Under the pieces are notes generated by a model, which saw nothing but the letters and a program-made list of their open reading frames with translations, did not search any database and was not told the DNA's origin. DNA of 64,000 nt. Source: Paenibacillus sp. Soil750. GTDB lineage: Bacteria > Bacillota > Bacilli > Paenibacillales > NBRC-103111. Below, in pieces: positions 16,523 through 25,315 of the stretch. How positions within the stretch are numbered: position 1 is the stretch's first letter; every line of letters starts with the position of its first letter. The stretch spans positions 62,001 to 126,000 of the forward strand of contig NZ_LMSD01000043.1 in assembly GCF_001428045.1 (NCBI RefSeq). The letters run 5' to 3'. The position numbers and the translations under genes were made by a program.

Positions 16523-17221
16523 ATGGCAGTTATCTCCATGAAACAGCTTTTAGAAGCTGGCGTACATTTCGGTCACCAAACACGTCGTTGGAACCCGAAA
16601 ATGGACAAGTATATCTTTACTGAAAGAAACGGTATTTACATCATCGATCTTCAAAAAACGGTTAAAAAAGTTGAGGAAGCTTACAACTTTGTTAAATCCG
16701 TATCCGAGGACAATGGTACAATTCTTTTCGTAGGAACTAAGAAACAAGCCCAAGATTCCGTTGCTGAAGAAGCAGAACGTTGTGGCATGTACTTCATCAA
16801 CCAACGTTGGTTGGGTGGTACATTGACTAACTTCCAAACAATTCAAAAACGTATCGATCGCTTGAAAACTCTTGAAAGATGGGAAGAGGATGGCACTTTC
16901 GAAGTTCTTCCTAAGAAAGAAGTTATCATTCTTCGCAAAGAGAAAGAGCGTCTTGAGAAATTCCTAGGCGGAATCAAGAACATGAAAGGTTTGCCAAGTG
17001 CACTTTTCATTATCGATCCTCGCAAAGAGCGTATTGCTGTAGCAGAAGCTCGTAAATTGGGTATCCCAATCGTTGGTATCGTTGATACAAACTGCGATCC
17101 AGACGAGATTGATTACGTGATTCCAGGTAACGATGATGCGATTCGCGCAGTTAAATTGTTAACAGCGAAAATTGCTGATGCAGTTATCGAAGCACACCAA
17201 GGCGAGCAAACAACAGCTTAA
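16523..17221 (+). CDS. rpsB: Ribosomal protein S2
   Basis: S2 joins the small ribosomal subunit late, near the mRNA exit region, together with S1. The 232-residue product has the signature blocks MKQLLEAGVHFGHQTRRWNP at the N-terminus, then NQRWLGGTLTNF and IVGIVDTNCDP. AGAGGAGGG at 16507-16514 is well spaced to ATG 16523, so the in-frame TTG two codons earlier is not the start. It has its own promoter and leader and is followed by a perfect terminator before tsf. Confidence 0.98.
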   Translation: MAVISMKQLLEAGVHFGHQTRRWNPKMDKYIFTERNGIYIIDLQKTVKKVEEAYNFVKSVSEDNGTILFVGTKKQAQDSVAEEAERCGMYFINQRWLGGTLTNFQTIQKRIDRLKTLERWEEDGTFEVLPKKEVIILRKEKERLEKFLGGIKNMKGLPSALFIIDPRKERIAVAEARKLGIPIVGIVDTNCDPDEIDYVIPGNDDAIRAVKLLTAKIADAVIEAHQGEQTTA

Positions 17222-17235
17222 ATTATAGCAATGTG

Positions 17236-17281
17236 AAAAGGGTGGTTGGAAGGTGTAACAGCCTGTCACCACCCTTTTTTT
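17236..17281 (+). terminator. Intrinsic terminator between rpsB and tsf
   Basis: A perfect inverted repeat AAAAGGGTGGT / ACCACCCTTTT encloses a loop of about 21 bases and runs straight into a T tract. It probably sets the rpsB:tsf ratio by partial termination, since no clear promoter is visible before tsf. Confidence 0.85.
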
Positions 17282-17338
17282 AAAGAATAAACTAGTGTTA
17301 CATATAAACAATAAACATTTAACAGGAGGTTTCTTCTA

Positions 17339-17989
17339 ATGGCAGTTACAGCAGCACAAGTAAAAGAGTTACGTGAAAAAACAGGTGCAGGTATGTTAGA
17401 TTGCAAGAAAGCACTTGAAGAAGCAAACGGCGATATCACTAAAGCAGGAGAACTTCTTCGTGAGAAAGGTCTTTCTGCAGCAGCTAACAAAGCTGGACGT
17501 ATTGCTACAGAAGGCGCTGTAGAATCTTACATCCATGCTGGTGGTAAAGTTGGCGTTCTTGTTGAGATCAACTGTGAAACTGACTTCGTTGGTAAAACAG
17601 AGCAATTCAAAACGTTCTGCAGAGACATTGCTATGCACATCGCTGCAGCAAACCCATCGTATGTTCGTCGTGAAGAAGTTCCAACAGAAGCTTTGGAAAA
17701 AGAAAAAGAAATTCTTCGTAACCAAGCTTTAAACGAAGGTAAACCAGAGAAAATCATCGACAAAATGGTTGAAGGCCGTATTGGTAAATACTACGAAGAG
17801 TTCTGCTTAATGGAGCAAGCATTCATTAAAGATCCAGACAAAACTATCGACCAATTGTTGAATGAGAAAATCGCTGCAATCGGTGAGAACATCTCCATTC
17901 GTCGTTTTGTTCGTTTCGGACTTGGTGAAGGTCTTGAGAAAAAACAAGAAAACTTTGCGGAAGAAGTTATGTCCCAAGTTAAACTATAA
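17339..17989 (+). CDS. tsf: Translation elongation factor Ts
   Basis: EF-Ts is the nucleotide exchange factor for EF-Tu. The 216-residue protein has the UBA-like N-terminus VKELREKTGAGMLDCKKAL, and the core motif VLVEINCETDFVGKT. The length matches the short Bacillota form, smaller than that of E. coli. AGGAGG about nine bases before ATG 17339 supports the start. It lies between two terminators, after rpsB and before pyrH. Confidence 0.98.
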   Translation: MAVTAAQVKELREKTGAGMLDCKKALEEANGDITKAGELLREKGLSAAANKAGRIATEGAVESYIHAGGKVGVLVEINCETDFVGKTEQFKTFCRDIAMHIAAANPSYVRREEVPTEALEKEKEILRNQALNEGKPEKIIDKMVEGRIGKYYEEFCLMEQAFIKDPDKTIDQLLNEKIAAIGENISIRRFVRFGLGEGLEKKQENFAEEVMSQVKL

Positions 17990-17998
17990 TAGGCATTC

Positions 17999-18033
17999 AA
18001 AAAAGATGGAACACTTGGTGTTCCTTCTTTTTT
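17999..18033 (+). terminator. Intrinsic terminator after tsf
   Basis: GGAACAC-TTG-GTGTTCC (18008-18024) is a perfect seven-base stem with a triloop, preceded by an A tract and followed by TTCTTTTTTT. It lies 10 bp after the tsf stop. Confidence 0.85.
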
Positions 18034-18080
18034 AGCCCTTAAAGACATGGAGTTACGCATGGAAACGGAGGTCATACAAG

Positions 18081-18806
18081 TTGGGTCAACCTTTTTATAA
18101 AAGAATAGTGCTTAAATTGAGCGGCGAAGCTTTAGCCGGACAGCAGGGATATGGCATTGATTCAGAAGTGATTACTTCCATTGCTCAACAAGTGAAGGAT
18201 GTTGTAGAGTTAAATGTTGAAGTTGCTATCGTAGTTGGCGGCGGGAATATCTGGCGTGGAATCGCGGGTAGTGAGAAAGGGATGGATCGTGCGACAGCGG
18301 ATTACATGGGAATGCTAGCTACTGTCATGAATTCACTTGCTTTGCAGGATGCATTGGAAAACCTAGAGGTGCCAACAAGAGTCCAGTCCTCCATTACTAT
18401 GCAACAAGTTGCTGAACCTTACATACGTAGGAGAGCTATGCGCCATCTTGAAAAAGGTAGAGTAGTTATTTTCGCCGCGGGAACAGGTAATCCTTATTTC
18501 TCGACGGATACGACGGCTGCCTTGAGAGCTGCAGAGATTGAAGCAGAAGTTATTCTTATGGCCAAAAATAAAGTGGATGGCGTCTATTCAGCTGATCCAT
18601 TCAAAGATCCAACAGCGAAGAAATTCGAAACGTTAACCTATATGGAAGTTATAAGCAATAACCTTGGTGTCATGGACTCCACTGCATCTTCCCTTTGTAT
18701 GGATAACAACATTCCGTTGGTTGTATTTAATATCACGGAAAAAGGGAATATCAAACGAGTGGTCCTTGGCGATAAAATTGGGACTACAGTTAAAGGGAGC
18801 GTATAA
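18081..18806 (+). CDS. pyrH: UMP kinase
   Basis: PyrH phosphorylates UMP to UDP in pyrimidine nucleotide synthesis. The 241-residue amino-acid-kinase-fold protein has KLSGEALAGQQGYGID near the N-terminus, the VVGGGNIWRG glycine-rich loop and the FAAGTGNPYFSTDT and KVDGVYSADP motifs. The TTG start at 18081 follows GGAGG with a nine-base spacer. It is 3 bp before frr, the usual pyrH-frr pair. Confidence 0.97.
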   Translation: MGQPFYKRIVLKLSGEALAGQQGYGIDSEVITSIAQQVKDVVELNVEVAIVVGGGNIWRGIAGSEKGMDRATADYMGMLATVMNSLALQDALENLEVPTRVQSSITMQQVAEPYIRRRAMRHLEKGRVVIFAAGTGNPYFSTDTTAALRAAEIEAEVILMAKNKVDGVYSADPFKDPTAKKFETLTYMEVISNNLGVMDSTASSLCMDNNIPLVVFNITEKGNIKRVVLGDKIGTTVKGSV

Positions 18807-18809
18807 ACC

Positions 18810-19364
18810 ATGCCTCAATCAGTGAAGAAGAACGCAGAAGATCGGATGGACAAAGCAATTGGAGCACTTAGAAGGGATTTGACTTCTCTTCGTGCGGGAC
18901 GTGCAACACCATCATTATTAGATCGTATTCAAGTGGAATACTATGGCGCAATGACGCCTGTTAATCAATTAGCTAATTTGACAACACCAGATTCACGTAC
19001 TCTTCTCATTCAACCATGGGATAAGAGCTCTATGTCTTCTATTGAGAAGGCAATTATGAAGTCCGATTTAGGTTTAACTCCATCCAATGATGGAATTGTT
19101 ATTCGTATTGTTATTCCTGCATTAACTGAAGAGCGTCGTAGTGACTTGGTGAAAATGACGAAGAAATTTGGCGAAGAAGCCAAAATTGCAATTCGTAATA
19201 TTCGCCGTGATGCGAATGACGAAATTAAAAAGCTTGAGAAAGCAGGTATTTCTGAGGATGAATCCCGTAAGCATCAAGAGGACATTCAGAAATTTACTGA
19301 TAAATTCGTAGCTGAAGTTGAGAAAGTTTTGGCTGCTAAAGAAAAAGAAATCATGGAAGTATAA
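18810..19364 (+). CDS. frr: Ribosome recycling factor
   Basis: RRF splits post-termination ribosomes with EF-G. The 184-residue product has the family motifs LRAGRATPSLLDRI, QVEYYGAMTPVNQLA and RSDLVKMTKKFGEEAKIAIRN, and the C-terminal helix rich in Lys and Glu. Length is standard. The ATG follows AAAGGGAG. It closes a short pyrH-frr unit ending in a terminator. Confidence 0.98.
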   Translation: MPQSVKKNAEDRMDKAIGALRRDLTSLRAGRATPSLLDRIQVEYYGAMTPVNQLANLTTPDSRTLLIQPWDKSSMSSIEKAIMKSDLGLTPSNDGIVIRIVIPALTEERRSDLVKMTKKFGEEAKIAIRNIRRDANDEIKKLEKAGISEDESRKHQEDIQKFTDKFVAEVEKVLAAKEKEIMEV

Positions 19365-19375
19365 GATAGATATGC

Positions 19376-19405
19376 CCCCGGGTATTCATTTGCTGGGGGT
19401 TTTTC
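19376..19405 (+). terminator. Intrinsic terminator after frr
   Basis: CCCCCGG (19376-19382) pairs with CTGGGGG (19393-19399, one G-U pair) around a ten-base loop, followed by TTTTT. It lies 11 bp after the frr stop. Confidence 0.8.
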
Positions 19406-19432
19406 ATCTTTCCCTAGTTGGGAGGAACAACT

Positions 19433-20206
19433 GTGCTCAAGCTATTTAAGAAATGGTTAAATCCAACACGCAAGCCAGCAAATGCAACAGCAGCGGATAT
19501 AGAGCTGGACAAAGTACCTGCGCACGTTGCGATAATTATGGATGGAAATGGTCGATGGGCCAAACAAAGAGGCTTGCCTCGCGTAGCAGGTCATCATTCG
19601 GGCATGAAAAATGTAAAGAAGATTACAATGGCAGCCAATGATATTGGTGTCAAAGTACTAACCATGTATGCTTTTTCAACGGAAAATTGGAAACGCCCCA
19701 AAGAAGAAGTCGAGTTTCTAATGAAGCTTCCTCAAGAGTTTTTTCCTTTGGAAATTGAAGAATTAATTCAGAACAATGTGCGTATTCGAATGACGGGGTG
19801 GAAAGATGGTCTACCTGACTATACGCTGAAAGCTATAGAAGGTGCGATCGAGCGTACGAAAGATAACACGGGTCTTATTTTGAATTTTGCTTTAAATTAC
19901 GGCGGACGTAAGGAAATCATTGCAGGTGTCCAAGATATGATGAAGGATCTGCAAAACGGAAACTTGAACCCGGATGAGTTGAATGAATCACTCTTTTCAT
20001 CCTATATGTTAACGTCAGATTTACCTGACCCCGATTTGTTGATTCGTACAAGTGGAGAATTGCGATTGAGCAACTTTTTACTATGGCAATTAGCTTATTC
20101 GGAATTATGGTTCACAGATGCCTATTGGCCAGAATTCACAGAGGAGTTATTTATGCAAGCCATTGCTGAATATCAGCGCCGCGCAAGAAGATACGGTGGT
20201 ATTTAA
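19433..20206 (+). CDS. uppS: Isoprenyl transferase (undecaprenyl pyrophosphate synthase)
   Basis: UppS adds eight isopentenyl units to farnesyl diphosphate to make the C55 lipid carrier for cell-wall synthesis. The 257-residue product has the catalytic region IIMDGNGRWAKQRGLPRVAGH, then MYAFSTENWKRP, and the C-terminal RTSGELRLSNFLLWQLAYSE. GGGAGG at 19420-19425 fits GTG 19433; the TTG at 19418 lies before that site. It heads a uppS-cdsA-dxr-rseP run. Confidence 0.97.
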   Translation: MLKLFKKWLNPTRKPANATAADIELDKVPAHVAIIMDGNGRWAKQRGLPRVAGHHSGMKNVKKITMAANDIGVKVLTMYAFSTENWKRPKEEVEFLMKLPQEFFPLEIEELIQNNVRIRMTGWKDGLPDYTLKAIEGAIERTKDNTGLILNFALNYGGRKEIIAGVQDMMKDLQNGNLNPDELNESLFSSYMLTSDLPDPDLLIRTSGELRLSNFLLWQLAYSELWFTDAYWPEFTEELFMQAIAEYQRRARRYGGI

Positions 20207-20281
20207 CATCTGATTGTGTAATCGTTTTTCACTAAAAAGGAAGTCTTAGAGATAAACGTTGTTCATCTAGGGGGATTCAAC

Positions 20282-21076
20282 TTGAAACAAAGGATCATAA
20301 CAGGCGTTATAGCGGGTCTAGCATTTATTACTCTTCTAGTTCTTGGTGATTTGTGGTATGCAGGATTAATCGTACTCGTTTCAATTATCGGATATCGCGA
20401 GTACTTACAAATGAATGGTTATATGCCTTTTAAACTCACAGCTGTTGCTGGCCTCATAGCACTTTTATGTTTAACGATCCCTTGGGGGTTGTTAGGTATA
20501 ACATGGACCATTTCATTTACAGCCGTTATTTGGTTTGCCATGTTTTTGTTGCTTTTCATAACAGTTGCTTCCAAGAACAAAATAACGATTGATCAAGTAT
20601 CTGTGATATTACTAGGTGTCGTTTACATTGGATTTGGCTTTAACTATATGATCGAGGCTCGCTTGGCGGATAATGGATTATTTTGGACGATCATGGTGTT
20701 CGTTTGTATCTGGGCATCAGATGCAGGCGCATATTTTGTCGGTTCGAAGTTAGGTAAGCATCCTTTATGGCCACAAATAAGCCCTAAGAAGTCGATTGAA
20801 GGAGCACTTGGCGGAGTAGTTATTGCGATGATTTTGGCCGTATGCTTTGCATTGTACGCACCGGATCTCTTAAGTGTAGGGAAATCACTCTTATTAGGCT
20901 TTGTTATTGCAGTAGTAGGACAAATTGGTGATTTAATTCAATCCGCTTATAAGCGTGTTAAAGGAATTAAAGACACTGGAACTTTGCTGCCAGGTCATGG
21001 TGGTGTACTCGATCGGATGGATAGTTGGTTAATTGTTTTCCCCTTTATCTATCTGCTCAATTTGATTCCTAACTAA
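20282..21076 (+). CDS. cdsA: Phosphatidate cytidylyltransferase
   Basis: CdsA makes CDP-diacylglycerol, the branch-point precursor of phospholipids. The 264-residue protein has about eight membrane segments and the family signature near the C-terminus, SAYKRVKGIKDTGTLLPGHG, followed by GVLDRMD. The TTG start at 20282 is preceded by TAGGGGGA. It follows uppS after 75 bp and precedes dxr, as in other Bacillota. Confidence 0.97.
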   Translation: MKQRIITGVIAGLAFITLLVLGDLWYAGLIVLVSIIGYREYLQMNGYMPFKLTAVAGLIALLCLTIPWGLLGITWTISFTAVIWFAMFLLLFITVASKNKITIDQVSVILLGVVYIGFGFNYMIEARLADNGLFWTIMVFVCIWASDAGAYFVGSKLGKHPLWPQISPKKSIEGALGGVVIAMILAVCFALYAPDLLSVGKSLLLGFVIAVVGQIGDLIQSAYKRVKGIKDTGTLLPGHGGVLDRMDSWLIVFPFIYLLNLIPN

Positions 21077-21099
21077 TTCTCATGAGCGGGGTTGAACAT

Positions 21100-22245
21100 A
21101 TGAAGAAAATTGCCATCTTGGGATCGACAGGATCCATTGGAACTCAAACCTTGGATCTTGTACAGCATTCGCCAGAAAAGTTTCAGGTCGAGGCGATATC
21201 AGCAGGGTACAACAGTGATCTTGTCATTGAGCAGGCTAACCAATTTCGACCAAAGCTCGTTTCTGTTGCTACGAAGGAATTAGCTGAAACTGTTGCTGGG
21301 CAAATACCATCAAACATTAAAGTTCTTTATGGTGAAGTCGGATTGTTGGAGGTCGCAGCTGCGACAGATGCGGATTTGCTTGTAAGCGCATTGGTTGGGA
21401 GTCAAGGATTAAGACCAACTTTAGCCGCGATTGAAGCAGGAAAAGATATTGGATTAGCCAACAAGGAGACCTTAGTGAGTGCGGGTCACATTGTAACTGA
21501 AGCTGTAGCTCGTAAAGGTGTTGCCTTATTACCGATAGATAGCGAGCACTCTGCAATTTTTCAATGTTTAAATGGTGAGAAGCGTTCTCAAATTGCCCAA
21601 ATCACGATTACGGCTTCAGGTGGCTCATTCCGTGATCGTACGCGTGAACAACTCGTAGGTGTAACCGTGGAGGATGCACTAAAGCATCCGAATTGGTCGA
21701 TGGGCGCCAAAATCACCATTGATTCTGCAACAATGGTGAATAAAGGACTTGAAGTAATGGAAGCACACTGGCTTTTCGGGTTAGCTTATGAGGATATCAA
21801 AGTGTTGCTTCATCCGGAAAGTGTCATCCACTCTTACGTTGAATTTGTTGATTATAGTGTCATCGCTCAGTTAGGTAATCCGGATATGAGGGTTCCCATA
21901 CAGTATGCGTTAACGTATCCAGATCGCTATTCAACGCCAACAACAAGATTAGACTTAGCCGCAATCGGTAAACTTCATTTCCGTGAGATGGATTATACGC
22001 GATTCCCTTGCTTGCGCATGGCATTTGAAAGTGGTAAACAAGGTGGAATTACCCCTACTGTGTATAATGCTGCTAATGAGATTGCGGTGGCTCGTTTCCT
22101 TAAGGGTGACATTTCATTTCTACAAATTGAAGATATTATCGAAGCTTCATTGCAAAAACATGAGTCATATGCTAATCCTACAATTGAGATTATTCACGAA
22201 CAGGATCAATGGGCTAGATCGTTTGCAGCGTCTATCCGTTTCTAA
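21100..22245 (+). CDS. dxr: 1-deoxy-D-xylulose 5-phosphate reductoisomerase
   Basis: Dxr (IspC) makes 2-C-methylerythritol 4-phosphate in the MEP isoprenoid pathway, using NADPH and a divalent metal. The 381-residue product has the N-terminal nucleotide loop ILGSTGSIGTQTLDL, the core LANKETLVSAG, and the metal/substrate motif PIDSEHSAIFQ. GCGGGG lies about eight bases before ATG 21100; an in-frame ATG at 21082 has no site upstream. Its product feeds uppS. Confidence 0.97.
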   Translation: MKKIAILGSTGSIGTQTLDLVQHSPEKFQVEAISAGYNSDLVIEQANQFRPKLVSVATKELAETVAGQIPSNIKVLYGEVGLLEVAAATDADLLVSALVGSQGLRPTLAAIEAGKDIGLANKETLVSAGHIVTEAVARKGVALLPIDSEHSAIFQCLNGEKRSQIAQITITASGGSFRDRTREQLVGVTVEDALKHPNWSMGAKITIDSATMVNKGLEVMEAHWLFGLAYEDIKVLLHPESVIHSYVEFVDYSVIAQLGNPDMRVPIQYALTYPDRYSTPTTRLDLAAIGKLHFREMDYTRFPCLRMAFESGKQGGITPTVYNAANEIAVARFLKGDISFLQIEDIIEASLQKHESYANPTIEIIHEQDQWARSFAASIRF

Positions 22246-22519
22246 ATGTCAGGAAGAGATGAGGTCAGCTTGCATGGCTCAGCTCTTCTTTTCAATTTCC
22301 GACAACCGAGGTTGTAAAGCAAAGTCTATATATTTCACTTAGATCGTATAATGACCTTTACGAGCATAGCTTGTATTCAGCCGTTCAATAGTGGTAATCT
22401 AAGAACAAGAACAGCTGATCTGAAGTAGATGCTTAGAAGGTAGACACATTTACCGAAAGCGTCGGGTCATTGCTACATAAGGTAGTTTTCTGAAGAAAAC
22501 CCGAAGGAGGAAATACGAC
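22246..22519 (+). other. 274-bp gap before rseP with several inverted repeats
   Basis: No gene is seen. A TATAAT at 22347-22352 lacks a convincing -35. Downstream, TCTAAG (22398-22403) can pair with CTTAGA (22432-22437) around an inner ATCT-GAAGT-AGAT hairpin, and GGTAA upstream can pair with TTACC at about 22451-22455. GTTTTC-TGAA-GAAAAC (22485-22500) abuts the ribosome-binding site, and CGGGT can pair with ACCCG across it. ACAACC-GA-GGTTGT lies near 22302. This could be a folded leader; no T-box consensus or known riboswitch core was found. Confidence 0.35.
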
Positions 22520-23779
22520 TTGTCGGCTATTGAAGTTGGTTTAAAGGTTATTCTGCTGTTTTTCGTTCTTGTTACGATTCATGAATGGGGTCATTTTTAC
22601 TTTGCAAAACGTGCAGGTATTTTAGTTCGTGAATTTGCGATTGGCTTCGGTCCCAAAATTTTTTCATATAAAAAAGGGGAGACCCGATATACGTTACGGA
22701 TTTTACCAATTGGTGGATTCGTCCGCATGGCAGGTGAAGACCCAGAAATCGTTCAAGTTAATCATGGACAGACGGTTGCAATTAAATTAAACAAACAGAA
22801 CGAAGTTACATTTTTATATCTAGATCAATTAGATCGTCGTTCTAACGTCATCATGGGTGTCGTGGAACAAATTGATTTAGAGAGAACACTTCGCTTATCC
22901 CTCGATGTTGACGGTGAGAAAGTGACTTACCCAATTGATCCACAAGCCATGATGGTGACGAAGGGAACAGAAACCCAAATAGCTCCATATGATCGTCAAT
23001 TCGGCTCAAAATCCGTAGGGAAACGTGCCATTGCTATCGTTATGGGACCAGTAATGAATTTTATCTTGGCGATTGTCTTGTTCTTCATTGTCGTGATTAT
23101 GTCTGGTGTGTTCACGAATGTGAAGCTGGATTCTGTTCTTGCTGGTAAAGCTGGTGAGAAGTCAGGTCTTCAGAAAGGCGACATCATTATGTCCATTGAT
23201 AAGCAGCCTATTGGGGATGATAGGGAGAAACTAGTTACCTCGATACAATCTTCTGCTGGAAAGCCAATGACATGGGTGATCGATCGTGCAGGTAATCCAA
23301 TTACACTTCAAGTAACACCAGAAATGGAAGCAGGAGCTGGGAAGCTTGGTGTTGTCATAAGCGGTGACCGGAGAAGTGCAACATTGGGTGAAGTATTTAC
23401 AGGAACCTATGATCAGGTAGTAGGTACTACCATTGGAATCGTGACTGGTCTGCAAAAATTAGTTATGCTTCAATTCAAATTAGATGATCTTGGTGGGCCT
23501 GTGAGAACTGCTCAAGTATCTGCTGAGTTTGCTAAAATGGGACTGACATACTTAATTTCTTGGGCTGCCACATTAAGTTTATATCTAGGTATTTTTAATT
23601 TATTGCCTATCCCTGCGCTAGACGGAAGTCGTCTGCTGTTCATGGGGTTAGAAGCATTGAGAGGTAAACCGATAGACCCGAACCGAGAGAGTATGGTTCA
23701 TTTTGTTGGATTTGCACTCCTGATGCTGTTGATGGTAGCTGTTACATACAATGATATTTTACGATTGATTAAGGGTTAG
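22520..23779 (+). CDS. rseP: Site-2 intramembrane metalloprotease RseP (RasP)
   Basis: RseP/RasP cleaves membrane-embedded anti-sigma factors and signal peptide remnants. The 419-residue protein has the zinc motif HEWGH in the first membrane segment (about residues 22-26), a PDZ domain (about 190-270), GPVMNFILAIVLFF and the second catalytic motif NLLPIPALDGSRLL. An extended loop (about 75-165) sits before the second membrane segment. The TTG start follows AAGGAGG with a good spacer. Its place between dxr and proS is the B. subtilis order. Confidence 0.96.
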   Translation: MSAIEVGLKVILLFFVLVTIHEWGHFYFAKRAGILVREFAIGFGPKIFSYKKGETRYTLRILPIGGFVRMAGEDPEIVQVNHGQTVAIKLNKQNEVTFLYLDQLDRRSNVIMGVVEQIDLERTLRLSLDVDGEKVTYPIDPQAMMVTKGTETQIAPYDRQFGSKSVGKRAIAIVMGPVMNFILAIVLFFIVVIMSGVFTNVKLDSVLAGKAGEKSGLQKGDIIMSIDKQPIGDDREKLVTSIQSSAGKPMTWVIDRAGNPITLQVTPEMEAGAGKLGVVISGDRRSATLGEVFTGTYDQVVGTTIGIVTGLQKLVMLQFKLDDLGGPVRTAQVSAEFAKMGLTYLISWAATLSLYLGIFNLLPIPALDGSRLLFMGLEALRGKPIDPNRESMVHFVGFALLMLLMVAVTYNDILRLIKG

Positions 23780-23800
23780 TCTTAATCTGTGGGAGGGTTT

Positions 23801-25249
23801 ATGTCAAACGAAAAGCAATTTGTTAAAGAAATTACACCACAAGGAGAAGACTTCTCCCGATGGTATATAGATGTTATTAAGAAAGCAGATTTAATGAGTT
23901 ACTCCCCGGTTCGAGGGTGTATCGTTTTTAAACCGGATGGTTATGAAATCTGGGAAAATATTCAACGTGAGTTGGATAGCAAGTTTAAAGAAACGGGTCA
24001 TCGTAATGCGTACTTCCCATTGTTTATCCCAGAAAGCTTTTTCCAAAAGGAAAAAGAACATGTCGAGGGCTTTAATCCAGAACTTCCTTGGGTTACTGAG
24101 GCAGGTGGAGAGAAGTTAGAAGAGCGTTTGGCTATCCGTCCTACATCTGAAACGATGATTGGGCATATGTACGCCGAGTGGATTAACTCCTATCGTGATC
24201 TACCTTTGTTAATCAACCAATGGGCAAACGTAGTTCGTTGGGAGAAACGCACGTTGCCGTTCCTCCGTACAACTGAGTTTTTGTGGCAGGAGGGTCATAC
24301 TGCGCATGAAGATGAGCAAGATGCTCGCCGCGAAACGATGCAAATGCTGGATGTCTATCGTCAATTTGCGGAAGATTTCCTAGCGATCCCGGTAATTGTA
24401 GGTCAAAAAACGCCTTCAGAGAAGTTTGCTGGTGCCATTGATACTTTTTCAATTGAAGCCATGATGAAGGATGGCAAAGCTGTTCAAGCAGGGACTTCTC
24501 ATTACCTTGGAACGAATTTCGCTGTTGCCTTTGATATCAAATTCCTAGATCGTGAGAATCAACACCAATTTGCACATACAACTTCATGGGGAGTTAGTAC
24601 ACGTTTAATTGGCGCACTTATTATGGTTCACGGGGATGATCGGGGATTAGTATTACCACCGAAGGTTGCACCTACGCAAGTTATCATGATTCCAATTGGA
24701 CCACCGAAGACGCGTGAACAAGTAATTGGGCGGGTTGACGAGTTGTTTGCGGATCTGAAGAAAGCTGGCGTTCGCGTTAAAGTGGATGATCGTGCTGATC
24801 AAAGCCCAGGTTGGAAATTTAACGAGTACGAAATGCGCGGCGTTCCAATTCGCGTAGAGTTAGGTCCTCGCGACATGGAAAATGGCGTAGTCGTTCTTGT
24901 TTCTCGCGTTAGTGGAGAAAAGAAAATTGTTCAACAGTCTGACTTCGTGCAAGAAGTTCAAAATTTACTTGCTGAGATTCATCAGCAGATGTATGATAAA
25001 GCGAAGCAATTCCGTGACGAGCATTATATTGCGGTAGATACGATCGATGAGTTTAAGACATTCTTGGAGACGAAACGCGGATTTGCCTTGGCTGGCTGGT
25101 GTGGATCTAACGCTTGTGAATCGCAAGTGAAGGAAGAAACAGGAGCAACAAGTCGTAATATCCCGTTCACACCATCCGAAACCAAATCGACTTGTCTTGT
25201 GTGTGGCGATCCTGCCAAGCATACAGTTGTCTTTGGTCGAAGCTATTAA
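23801..25249 (+). CDS. proS: Prolyl-tRNA synthetase, short type 3 form
   Basis: ProS charges tRNA-Pro. The 482-residue product begins KQFVKEITPQGEDFSRWYID and has class II motif 2 (RTTEFLWQEGHTAH) and motif 3 (HGDDRGLVLPP), an anticodon-binding domain and a C-terminal zinc-binding-like tail with CGSNACES and TCLVCGDPAKH. This is the archaeal/eukaryote-like type without the inserted editing domain; the B. subtilis enzyme at this locus is the longer bacterial type. GGGAGGG fits ATG 23801, not the in-frame GTG at 23789. Confidence 0.96.
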   Translation: MSNEKQFVKEITPQGEDFSRWYIDVIKKADLMSYSPVRGCIVFKPDGYEIWENIQRELDSKFKETGHRNAYFPLFIPESFFQKEKEHVEGFNPELPWVTEAGGEKLEERLAIRPTSETMIGHMYAEWINSYRDLPLLINQWANVVRWEKRTLPFLRTTEFLWQEGHTAHEDEQDARRETMQMLDVYRQFAEDFLAIPVIVGQKTPSEKFAGAIDTFSIEAMMKDGKAVQAGTSHYLGTNFAVAFDIKFLDRENQHQFAHTTSWGVSTRLIGALIMVHGDDRGLVLPPKVAPTQVIMIPIGPPKTREQVIGRVDELFADLKKAGVRVKVDDRADQSPGWKFNEYEMRGVPIRVELGPRDMENGVVVLVSRVSGEKKIVQQSDFVQEVQNLLAEIHQQMYDKAKQFRDEHYIAVDTIDEFKTFLETKRGFALAGWCGSNACESQVKEETGATSRNIPFTPSETKSTCLVCGDPAKHTVVFGRSY

Positions 25250-25256
25250 TTACAAT

Positions 25257-25291
25257 CAAGGGCATATGGAGGTCTAACTCCATTGCCCTTG
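25257..25291 (+). terminator. Long hairpin between proS and polC
   Basis: CAAGGGCA pairs with TGCCCTTG and, past one bulged T, ATGGAG pairs with CTCCAT around a GTCTAA loop. Only a weak T run (GTATGTTTTA) follows, so it may be a weak terminator or an mRNA-stability hairpin. It sits about 25 bp before the polC start. Confidence 0.6.
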
Positions 25292-25315
25292 GTATGTTTT
25301 ATGGGGAGGCTGTTC

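Noticed and set aside
22381..22510. Possible T-box riboswitch before rseP-proS
   Set aside because: The TGGnACC-type core and a terminator/antiterminator pair are not present.
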